Assembly (NCBI RefSeq): GCF_000516985.1
Contig: NW_006917097.1
Span: 1,612,001 to 1,676,000 of the forward strand
Reading direction: 5' to 3'
DNA from: Pestalotiopsis fici W106-1
Lineage: Eukaryota > Ascomycota > Sordariomycetes > Amphisphaeriales > Sporocadaceae
Length of the DNA stretch: 64,000 bases
The notes beneath the pieces were generated by a model. The model had not been told where the DNA came from. It ran no database searches and worked only from the letters and a program-made list of their open reading frames with translations. Positions 22,894 through 32,145 of the stretch are shown here, in pieces. The first letter of the stretch is position 1. Each line of letters starts with the position of its first letter. The position numbers were made by a program, and so were the translations under genes.

Positions 22894-24959
22894 TTAGACC
22901 ACCAAGACCTGGTCCTTTTTCCACATGAGTAAAGCCGCGGGTATCTGCACGGCTGCAAAGACGACTGTCACAAGACTCTGTCTAATGTATCCAGCCGCTA
23001 GGGACTCTCTCAACTCTTCCCGAGCACTATCCGTTAGCGCCATGATGCGCACAGCGAGATCAGACTCGTTGCTCGGGTCAATGGCTACTTTTGCAAAGGC
23101 CGGAGCTGTGTAGGTTCTGAAAATCGTGGTTGCAATGGCCAAGGCGACGGCGCTTCCCATCATGCGAAATTGGTTGCCAGTGCCCATGCCAACAGCTGCC
23201 CTGGTGGTTAGCAAAGAGTAGTACAGTACCCACAATACCTCCTTGGTGGATATCAGAACTTACCACGATCACGGCGCCCCGTCGTGAATGGTATCATGAG
23301 ATACAAAACTGCGTAACTGACGCCACAACCGAAACCCGCTATAACTTGATATCCATATACCGTGGCTGGCACTGATAGAGATGAGGGAAGCGTAGTCATC
23401 AAAGCAAGACCAATAATCTGTAGTGAGGATCCAAACAGAACAACGTAAACAGCTGGTAGTCGGAATTGACTCGCCAGCTTCGCCCCTATGCTGGACCCAA
23501 CAGTAATTCCACCTGCAAAGGGCAGTATCCTGACTCCGGCATCGAATCCAGAGAGGCCATTTACCAATTGAAATCGTTGGGGCAGTTGAAATACTGTTAC
23601 CGTGATAGGCGCCCCCAAGAGGAAAAACCCCCTATCATTCCTGGTCAGGCCAAAGCAATGTGATAAACGGACATTCTGGAGACTCACAATAACATGCCAA
23701 CTATGACACGGTCTGTGAGAAATTCCCAGGGCAGAACGGGCTCCCGGGATTTTCCCGCCAATGAAACGCGACGCTCCCAAAGAACAAGCAGTATCCACAG
23801 AATAGGCGACAGAACTAATAACACAATGATGAGAGGAGAGTTCCATGCGAAGCGGGAACCGGCCTGCTCGAATGCTGCAGTAAGAGTTATGCTGGCCAGG
23901 AGCAGGAGAGATGCCCCGGGGATATCCAGCTTCTCCAAGGCATGCCCCGCCACTTTTTGCTTTTCCGAACTTGTTGGGTTTTCATGATGAAATGGAAAGC
24001 CATTTGGGATACCGAGATATGCTCCCGCAAAGATGACAACACCAACGGGCACACTGGATTCTCATGATTAGGTGCTGAGCGTTATTGTCGGGAGGAGAAA
24101 TCGCAGAGAACTCAGCTCATACTTGATCAAGAAAATCCATCTCCATGTGGTATGGGCGCTGATGGCACCGCCTATTAATGGTCCAGAGACGGATCCAATC
24201 GCTATTGCGATTCCGGTGTAGGCAACATATTGACCATACTTATGAGGCGGAACCAGCTCAATGAGCAGAATAGTCGCGAGTGCAAAACAACCACCACCTC
24301 CGAGGCCTTGGAACGCGCGCAAGATGACACTGCCTCGGTCAGTCAACGATGCCGTGAATGCAGTGGTCTTGAAGAGCTCTCACATCTGTGTTGTGGATGC
24401 TGCAGCCGCACAACCTCCAGAGAAGATTGTGAAGATTGCGATGCATATTAGCGTTATTGTTTTCCGCCCAAAGGCGTCGCTGAGTTTGGCTGCCAGCACT
24501 ATTGATCCTGTACGCGCGTCGATTAGAAGTTGTTGAAAGAAAGAGAGAAAAAAGTGCAGTGCCTCGTGGCTCCTTACCTACGTAGCCGAGTAAATAACTC
24601 GAGAGGATCCAGCTTTCTATATCAAACCCACCCAACTCATCTGTGATGGCCACCAGAGAGGTCGCAACGACCGTGGCTTCCATGTTAACCAAGAACAGCA
24701 CCACAGCGATCCTGGTACACATCAGTTATCGAGTGAACCAAGAAATAGATTCTATCCGCAAAACCTACACTATCGAGACTGCCCAGAACCGTATCCCAGT
24801 GAGATACTCTTTCGCGGGTTGACCCGTTTCGTCTGAAGGCATCGAATCCCTACATGGCTCGGAACTCAGGACCGAGCCATCTGAAATTGGGACTTTGGCA
24901 CCGCCGACAGTCTGGGGCGGCGCATTGGAGTCGTTTGGTGTTTCTTCCTGAGCCGTCAT
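22894..24959 (-). CDS. MFS multidrug exporter, DHA2 (14-span) type
   Basis: Seven exons join in frame to about 566 aa: 24959-24769, 24711-24578, 24507-24384, 24329-24123, 24053-23688, 23640-23264, 23195-22894. A hydrophilic tail of about 60 residues precedes the first span (IAVVLFLVNMEATVVATSL). Family motifs follow: LAAKLSDAFGRKT (motif A), RAFQGLGGGGCFAL, and WRWIFLINVPVGVVIF, which is typical of the 14-span DHA2 group. The C-terminal half is continuous, with SYAVLYLMIPFTTGRRDR and VGMGTGNQFRMMGSAVALA. It is a proton-driven plasma-membrane exporter; next to a PKS the natural inference is export of the polyketide or self-protection. It lies downstream of the PKS promoter, with about 1.2 kb between genes. 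A TATAAAAA element lies about 190 nt before the start. Confidence 0.93.
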
Positions 24960-26226
24960 ATTTGCGCGTCCAGTCTTGAGCTGAGAAGTGGACAATAGTT
25001 CACTGTTAATCACCACTGCAGCTCTGCACAGCAAGTATGGTGAAAAGCTAAAATACGGACAGACATTCTCCTTAAGGTCAAGCAGCAGCTTGCTCAATTC
25101 ACGGCGGTACGACCACGTCTGAGCGGCCGGTGGGTAGCATTGCCGGGTAATTTTTATACTGTGTCAATCAGTGCTTCTTGTAGTACAGTTCCATTGTGCA
25201 ATGGGCACCGATGCAAGGTAACGACAGGGGTCAAGGCCGCAGCAGATGGGCACCGATCTGATGGCACAGAGTAGTACAGAATATCGACCTCTATGGAATA
25301 ACTTTTTAGAGGAAACCCAAACGGATTTTGTCCTTCAAGATGTCAACTTTGTATCATACTAGCTAGGCCTTTGGCTATCTTTTCTTGGTTCTCAAGGTAG
25401 CGAGAATATGATGCCAATTTCAAAAGTACAGGCCATGCAGAGTTGTGTTGTGATGAGGAAAACCATTTATCTTCCTAGGTCCCCATCCATTGCAATCTAC
25501 TTAGCAGATTTGCAGTAGTGGTAGTAGTATTCTGCACATGTGATGGTGAAGCCGTCACAACATTGGCTGCCCTATGGAATCTGCAGCAACTCATCTGTGA
25601 CCATGACTGTGTAGGTCTTGCGAGGGTTTTAACTAGATGCCGAAGGATTTCTCCAGCGAAGCGCGTCACGGTCCGTTGCGTCTGCCATTTTTGGCCCCCA
25701 GCCGAGATCCTAGTCACCTGCATGAAGACCCCTGTGATAGGCCTGCAGCAGACTCCGTTTGTCGGTGGCGGGTTTTCACGGTGCGTGGACTCAACATGAT
25801 ATGATTGGAATATTGTCCTAAAATTATCCTCACCCTGGTGGCTGATGTTAGGAGTAAGCCTGCATGGAATATGCACAATCCTTCAGTGCAACCAACCCAA
25901 TCCTTTTTCCACTGAGAGTGAAGAATGCCCACCCCCACCAGAGCTGCTCTTAACATGTCGCTCCCTCCTATATACCTGAGTAGGTACTCTGTAGTTGCCT
26001 ATTTTTAATTGAAGAGACCTTTATCCGTACGCCCATCATTTGCGCTCACCCGTCAACCCACGTGTGTGTGCATCGCACGTCGTCGGATCGCGCGCGCGCT
26101 TTCAGTCTTTTGTTCCGTCGCCGCACAACAGCAACGTCTTCTTGGTCGACGTTGCTCGACGCTTTTCAGTCTGCTGAATCATCCAAATAAGCTGCAGGCT
26201 CAGTAAGCCCAATAATCAACGCAAAA
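24960..26226. other. Divergent intergenic region between MFS and rhodopsin-family genes
   Basis: It serves as the promoter region for two divergent genes. For the exporter, a minus-strand TATAAAAA lies at 25151-25158 with CGGCCG at 25124-25129. A run of alternating CG (TCGCGCGCGCT) lies at about 26088-26100, in the probable leader of the plus-strand gene. No further gene is supported. Confidence 0.5.
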
Positions 26227-27679
26227 ATGGTTGACTTTTCACCCGAGGAGCTGGAGTATATCCTCAACCAGCCAGCCCAGGAGTCCCCCGATGGCGTGTA
26301 CCAATTCGACAACCCGCCCAATTCAAATGCGAAGGGCGTTATACCAGCCAGCATTTGCATAGCTATTGGTACGCTTGCAGCTTTGTTGCGACTCTACGCC
26401 AAAGTGTGTTGCGTGAGAAAGGCTAGAGTGGAGGATGGTAAGTTACACACAAAACTCAAAATCCCTTGAGGATTCCTTTGTAACAAAGCCCGCTGATTAT
26501 GTGTGCAGCCCTTGGCCTTTTTGGATACGCGAGTACTCCCGACATGATCAAACACAGTCCTAAAAGCTAATGTACATGTAGATTGCGTATCTTGGGATAT
26601 TCATCAACTTCATTCTACTCTCCGAGAACCCAGGCCTCTGGGTCCACACCTGGGATATTCGAATCAAAGACCTCGAGCCTTATATCAAGGTACACACTTT
26701 ACCGGGCGATTGGTCTTCTTCTTCTATACTAACTCACAGAGTAGCTCACGTATGCCCTCGTCACTTGCTATTCCTGCTGCATGATCTTGATGAAGGCCGC
26801 GGTTCTTCTTGAATGGAATCACATCTTCGTGCCTACTGGTGGACGCAATTGGTTTTTCTGGACGAGCTACACCGTCATGTTCATGAATGCTGGCTTATAT
26901 ATTGCCGGTATCGTTGCAACCTGGAAGACGTGTACTCCGATGGAAAAGGAGTATCGACCTTGGGTTGATGGTACCTGCATCGACCGCAAGAAGATGGACG
27001 AGACTATCATTGTCTTTAATCTGGTCTTTGACATCCTGATTCTGCTTCTTCCGCAGAAAGTCATCTGGGGTCTCCAGACAAGGAACAAGAACAAGGTTGG
27101 AATTGCCCTCGTGTTTTCTGTGGGTTTGATGTAAGTCACTTGAGCACAGCGAGCTCATCCCAGCCCACGGCCGCCTTGCTAACCATTATCGAATGATACA
27201 GCGCCTGTGCTTGTGCCGCCGGCCGAGTCCATGCAACCTTCACCCTGAACTATGACGACGATGCGACTTATTATTCCCCGATAGCGGAACTCTGGGCTAT
27301 TGCGGAGGGCACCTGTGTTTTGCTGATCTTCTGCATCCCCAATGCACCAAGGGTCTTCAAGACTGACGATCATCTCATTACGAAGATTGCACACTCTGTG
27401 CGATCATGGTCCAGGCTTCCGTGGGCGTCGCGATCTGGATCCCAGTCCAGCCTGCCTCGATCAGTTCGCAAGCCGAGTCAGGAAGGATCTCAAGGTGACG
27501 GCCAAGGAGCGGCTGACAGCATCCCGCTCACTGATTATGACGGTTCGCATACGAATGTCAACGGTCATTTCAATCCAGCAGAGCAGACGACATTCGGAGC
27601 ACTCCCAAGCCACCCCGAGTCTCACACGGCAGCGAACCCTTACCATCCATGGGACCAAAATGCACCAAGGCAAACATAG
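26227..27679 (+). CDS. Fungal rhodopsin-domain integral membrane protein (PTH11-like group)
   Basis: Five exons give about 400 aa: 26227-26437, 26509-26528, 26582-26689, 26745-27130, 27202-27679. The very short second exon (20 nt) must end at TAC before GCGAGT to keep the frame, which implies a GC-AG intron at 26529-26581. Seven hydrophobic spans fit residues 35-290, and charged loops such as RKARVED and the WKTCTPMEKEYRPWVDGTCIDRK block with its cysteines are typical of this fungal family. A hydrophilic tail of about 110 residues follows (SRSGSQSSLPRSVRKPSQEG). Members include PTH11-like receptors, but most are uncharacterised. Its place between the exporter and the P450 may be coincidence. 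No CFEM domain is present. Confidence 0.83.
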
Positions 27680-28764
27680 CCAGCGTGTTGATGATTCTGG
27701 ATCTGACGTTCGATTAAGCGATCATGAATGAGATGTGATTCTGTGTGTAGGCGATATATACGTGCACAGAGAATATTGCGAGTGGAAGTTGTGAATGCCT
27801 ATTTTATTGTTGGATATACCTAAGTCAAAGAAAAGGAAAAAGAAGAAAAACAGGAATATGGACAGAGGGAGAATAAGCATTCCATTCTCCTTCGAGTTTG
27901 ATTTTGGAGTGATTCAGAAGAAGGAGGGGAAAGATGGAAATCAAAGAAATAAGAACTCCCCAACCAACCTGTCTCTACATTTCATACATCAAGTGAAGCT
28001 TATTTCAGCTATAGACTTCTACAGAGTATGTATTTTGCATTGCAATCAATGCCCATGTCATGAAACCACTGGGTTAGGACATTCCGTGTCTGCGGTGAGT
28101 TGCTTTGCACAGTACAGACGAGACAGACAACGGACTGTCTCCAGATTTGGAAGGCCCCTCAAACCACGACTCCACCCAATCGCAGGGATTGAGCCCTGCA
28201 TCTGCATGCTTACCATGGACTATCGGTTGGAGAATGGACCCAAAGCCAGCAGATTCAGCAGGGGGCAAGGGGGGAGGTCCCAGCGGAACGGTGATCCAGG
28301 AAAGCCGGTAGCTGCCGGGGGTGCTTGTTCTTTAGCCATTTACTTCGAACAAAATATCGCCTACAGAAGGACCATGCAGGCATGCCGCAGGTCACACCAA
28401 CCCAGAACCTTTGATTGGCCGATCACTTTGTCGTCTTGGACCAACCAAATGGGGGAGCAAGGGCATTCATCGCCGACGGATTTGGTCGGTTACAGGTTGC
28501 TTTACTATCTCTAATCTGTACTTTGTACACACCTCGTGCGTTGGAACTGTCCTTCTTCCGTTCCCAAAGTCCGGTCAGGCCTCTCGGAAAAGACAAAATG
28601 AGCCGAGGCCCCTAGTCTACGGTTCTCTTAGATGCGCCTTTGCCTTGCTGAAAACGATCTCTTTCCAATAGAGATTTCCGTAGTTAGTGCGGGAGTCTTG
28701 GCTGATTTCTGCCCTCTTTGTTGTCCTGCTTTTGCCTCCCTGTCATTGGTTCTCGCTGGACAAG
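27680..28764. other. Intergenic region upstream of P450 gene
   Basis: A purine-rich stretch lies at 27825-27960. A plus-strand frame stays open from 27795 to 28514, but its residue composition is not protein-like. The remainder shows nothing recognisable. Confidence 0.45.
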
Positions 28765-30499
28765 ATGAGTCTCTCGGGGCTGATATATACATTTACGCTA
28801 TACGCCGCGTGCGTAATTGTGCCTTATGTAAGACTGCTCTGCCTACCAAAGGTATTGGATTTTAAAATTGACTGATTATGGGCATATAGCTTTTATTTCT
28901 GGTGATCTATCGTGTCTCGTATCATCCGCTTCATAAATACCCAGGGCCTTTAGTCGCAAGATTCACCGACGGATATGCTGGTTTCCAGGCACTCGCGAGG
29001 CGAACCCATACCAATATATTCAATAACCACGTCAAATATGGTCAGTATACAAAACTAAAAGGAAAAGGCACTGTATCGATCATTCACTTATCATAACCAA
29101 GGCCATGTTATACGGTATAGCCCAGACAGACTCTTATTCAATACCGTGACAGCATTTCAAGGTAGGATGACCAAGGACAAGTCAAAATGTATGCATCACA
29201 GCTAACAAGTGCCTAGAAATATATTCGAGTCCGAGAATCACGAAATCGCATGTCTATGTTGCCTCACGGCTCGGCACTGCTCCCAGCCTCTTTAGTACGT
29301 TTGAAAGAGATTTGCATCGCCAGAAACGACAGATCATGGGCCAGCCGATCAATGAACGCTCCATGAGAATATTCGAGCCCACAATGTCGCGGCAGGTAGA
29401 TATATTCTTACAACTATTATCTCAGAACTGTCGAGACTCAAAGCCTGCCAATATGACGGACATGTGCCAGCGCCTCGGATTTGACGTCATCGGACACCTG
29501 GCCCTTGGCTGTGATCTGAAAATGCAGACCGAGGAGAAAAACCGTGTCATGATCAGGCTTCTCACAGTCGCCAAGATGCGAGTCAACGCCTTTATGCATT
29601 TTCCGGCTCTACAGTCATTCGATTTCATCCTCAAGGCTCTTCCCTCAAAAGATGCTGTTGAATTCAAGCGCATCGTGACAGAGATTATCAAGAACCGTGT
29701 GGCAGAAGATGACAGAGGACAGCATGATTTATACGCACTCATGGCTGACCATATCAAGCCCGGTGGCCTCTATGACGGCATCCTCTGGAGCGAGGCCATC
29801 TTCTTCATGACGGCGGGTGGAACTCCTCCCGCCGCAACCATGAGCGCCGTCTTCTTCTACCTGTCGCGCTATCCCCAGTGCTACGAGAAGCTGGCACGGG
29901 AGATCCGCACTACCTTTGCCTCGGGCCGAGATATCCAAGGCAGCGCCAAGCTGTCTGCCTGCAAGTACCTGCGCGCCTGCATCGACGAGGCACTGCGCAT
30001 GGCGCCGCCGTCCCTGGCCACGCTGTGGCGGGAACAAGCGGCCGACGACCCGCAGCGCGACGCCGGGCCCGTCATCATTGATGGCGTTGTTATCCCGCCC
30101 GGCACCCAAGTCGGAGTCAATCTATACGCGTTGCACCACAATGAAGACTATTTTCCCAACCCCTTCACCTTTAATCCTGATAGATGGCTAGACGATACTG
30201 ATGAAAAGAGTGACACTCACCGGGCGTTTGCGCCCTTCATCATTGGTCCCCGGTCTTGTGCGGGCAAGGCCATGGCCTACCTCGAGATCAGCCTCGTCAT
30301 AGCGAAAACAATCTGGTACTTCGAGTTTGAAAAGGCACCAGGTCCCCTCGGCGACGTCGGCCAAGGGAAAAACGAAACCGGAGCAGGAATCAGCCAACCC
30401 AAGGAGTATGAGCTGTTTGATATGTTCAACGCCAACCACAATGGGCCATATCTAGTCTTCAAACGTCGCACGGATTGCCCCGATGAGCTTGAGAACTAG
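28765..30499 (+). CDS. Cytochrome P450 monooxygenase, next to the PKS block
   Basis: Four exons, 28765-28827, 28890-29040, 29102-29161 and 29217-30499, join in frame to about 518 aa. An N-terminal membrane anchor (SGLIYTFTLYAACVIVPY) leads into the proline hinge YHPLHKYPGPL. The heme loop is canonical: FIIGPRSCAGK with Cys439 as iron ligand. The K-helix has EALR. The I-helix reads FFMTAGGTPPAATMSA, where most P450s have AG-x-(D/E)-T-T; the acid and the second Thr are replaced. It is ER-bound and should oxidise a small lipophilic substrate, plausibly the neighbouring polyketide (inference). It lies about 4 kb from the exporter. Confidence 0.93.
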
Positions 30500-31080
30500 G
30501 TACTTGGTATATTTACTTGCAGATATAAGTACGAGGTATACAGCGTCTGAAGGCGTGCATATCTGCGCCTTTGCTAGCAAATAGTTCACTTGAACCAAAA
30601 TGGAAAGGCCTTGAGTGCTTTTGTTTCATTTTCATTTCATCTACCCAATCCCGTGCTTATGCGCCTCCGACAGATTAAGAAACACCAATCGCACAGCCTC
30701 GTATATAGCTCGTAGATCGACAGTGAAAGCAAAAGCAAAAGCAAAGGCAAAAGGTAACTCGGTTCCTTGCAAGGCCCTGGGCCCTCCTCCCTTCCTCATC
30801 CACCGCGAGCCACCCACATCTTCCATTCAAAACTATAAATAATTCCAAAGTACGAAACCATATATATTTAGATACATATAGCGCGCGACTAGTCCCCGCA
30901 ATTGGGATGTTAGCCATTATAGTCAGTCGCGAATCCTTATACTTGGGCAGGCGACGACTCCAAGCTCAGAACATTACGTATTCGGCCCACAAGAAGGTCG
31001 ATACACAAAAAGCAAAAAAGGTTGATCATACGAAAAAAAAAAGTACAAAAAGAATGCTTGCATGAGCATTGAATGGATCT
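30500..31080. other. Intergenic region with GCAAAA repeat
   Basis: It is the 3' flank of the P450 gene. It contains the short hexamer repeat annotated separately and otherwise nothing recognisable. Confidence 0.5.
30725..30753. repeat. Short (GCAAAA)n microsatellite
   Basis: About four units of GCAAAA with one base change. It is noncoding and near the 3' end of the P450 transcript. Confidence 0.8.
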
Positions 31081-31182
31081 GGCGTCACCCGGAATCGAAC
31101 CGGGGTCTTCACGGAATTGCCCGTGGTCGAGGAACTGTTGATATTCCACAACGTGATGTACTGACCACTATACTATGACACC
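31081..31182 (-). tRNA. tRNA-His (GUG) with 31-nt intron
   Basis: Read on the minus strand from GGTGTCATAGTATAGTGG. The acceptor stem GGTGTCA pairs with TGACGCC (one G-U). The anticodon stem TCACG/CGTGA encloses loop TTGTGG-C with anticodon GTG. The T arm is CCCGG-TTCGATT-CCGGG. The intron follows position 37, at about 31145-31115. The mature length is 71 nt before addition of G-1 and CCA, as usual for eukaryotic tRNA-His. Confidence 0.93.
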
Positions 31183-31566
31183 TCGGTTTTATAACCCTCG
31201 TCTGATGATTAGTCATCTGATGTGAGAAAACCTCGATTATCTTAGACTGGATAGTTTCTGCCTGGCACATTATTTCGAAATGAAGAATGGTAATCCTATT
31301 TATCCGTTGACTAGTGCATGATCTGGTTGTAGTCCGGGCAAGTTGTTTTCTATTGTCGGATGCTTCCAAGACCGTCAGAGTCTAGTCATTATAAAATATC
31401 AAGGTGAAAACGATACGAGAAAAGGTAAATCAAAATAAATCAAAAGGTGCATATTTTTAGGTTGGCAAACAAATATTCTGGGGGCAAAACCAACTTTTAG
31501 TTATAGCACAAGTCATTATGGATTCCAGACACAAAAAAAATAGAGAGACAGAATCAGCAAAAGATT
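31183..31566. other. Spacer between two tRNA-His genes
   Basis: 384 bases with no recognised feature. The short spacer, together with the near-identical tRNAs, suggests a local duplication, but the flanks are not obviously similar. Confidence 0.5.
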
Positions 31567-31666
31567 GGCGTTACCCGGAATCGAACCGGGGTCTTCACGG
31601 TATTGCACGTGGCTGAAGTTGAACCAACTCCACAACGTGATGTACTGACCACTATACTATAACACC
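31567..31666 (-). tRNA. tRNA-His (GUG) with 29-nt intron
   Basis: The mature part is almost identical to the copy at 31081-31182, but the acceptor stem pair differs on both sides (GGTGTTA with TAACGCC). Anticodon loop TTGTGG and T arm CCCGG-TTCGATT-CCGGG are the same. The intron, at about 31629-31601, has a largely different sequence. It should be a functional gene. Confidence 0.93.
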
Positions 31667-32145
31667 TCGGCACCCGGTTGGGCTTTGCTGTGATTTGATG
31701 TTGAATTTGGCAGACTATTTCATTACATGATAGAAATAGTCCTTGGCGGTGGATACCCGCCTTCGACTGCTAGTCAGAACCACAGGAACAGGTTGGCTGC
31801 CCAAGCCAGGTGTAAAAGGCAATTCAAAAATTGATATCACCCGAGATCGAAAGCTAAAGCACAAGTGCTCTCTTTCGCATTCTTGCTGTTAACATCGGTG
31901 GGCTGAGGTATAACAGCAACAGTCAACTTTGGTATTGTATCCCAGTCCGCGGCTGTAATGGTGTAATGCGTACGAAAGTCTGTGAAGACTGCTAATACAA
32001 TTGGTCGCTATGTATCTTCTATTGAATTTCCTATATTAAAATGGTATCCTTGACTTCTTGCGCTCATGTGGTCATCCTATCTTTTGAATGATGTGAATTA
32101 CAGTTCATGTTGATCATGGCTAATGATGCAATAGTCTTGGCCGGC
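31667..32145. other. Intergenic region, nothing recognised
   Basis: It lies between the tRNA genes and the 3' end of the HECT gene. No frame, RNA or repeat is supported. Confidence 0.5.

Noticed and set aside
28105..28311. A Ser/Pro-rich 68-codon frame that could be a regulator fragment
   Set aside because: No zinc cluster or other DNA-binding motif is present, and the length is too small to support a transcription factor.
27795..28514. A 239-codon open frame on the plus strand
   Set aside because: It begins with a Lys-rich low-complexity run, contains no domain or signal, and its composition follows the local purine bias. It is probably a chance frame.
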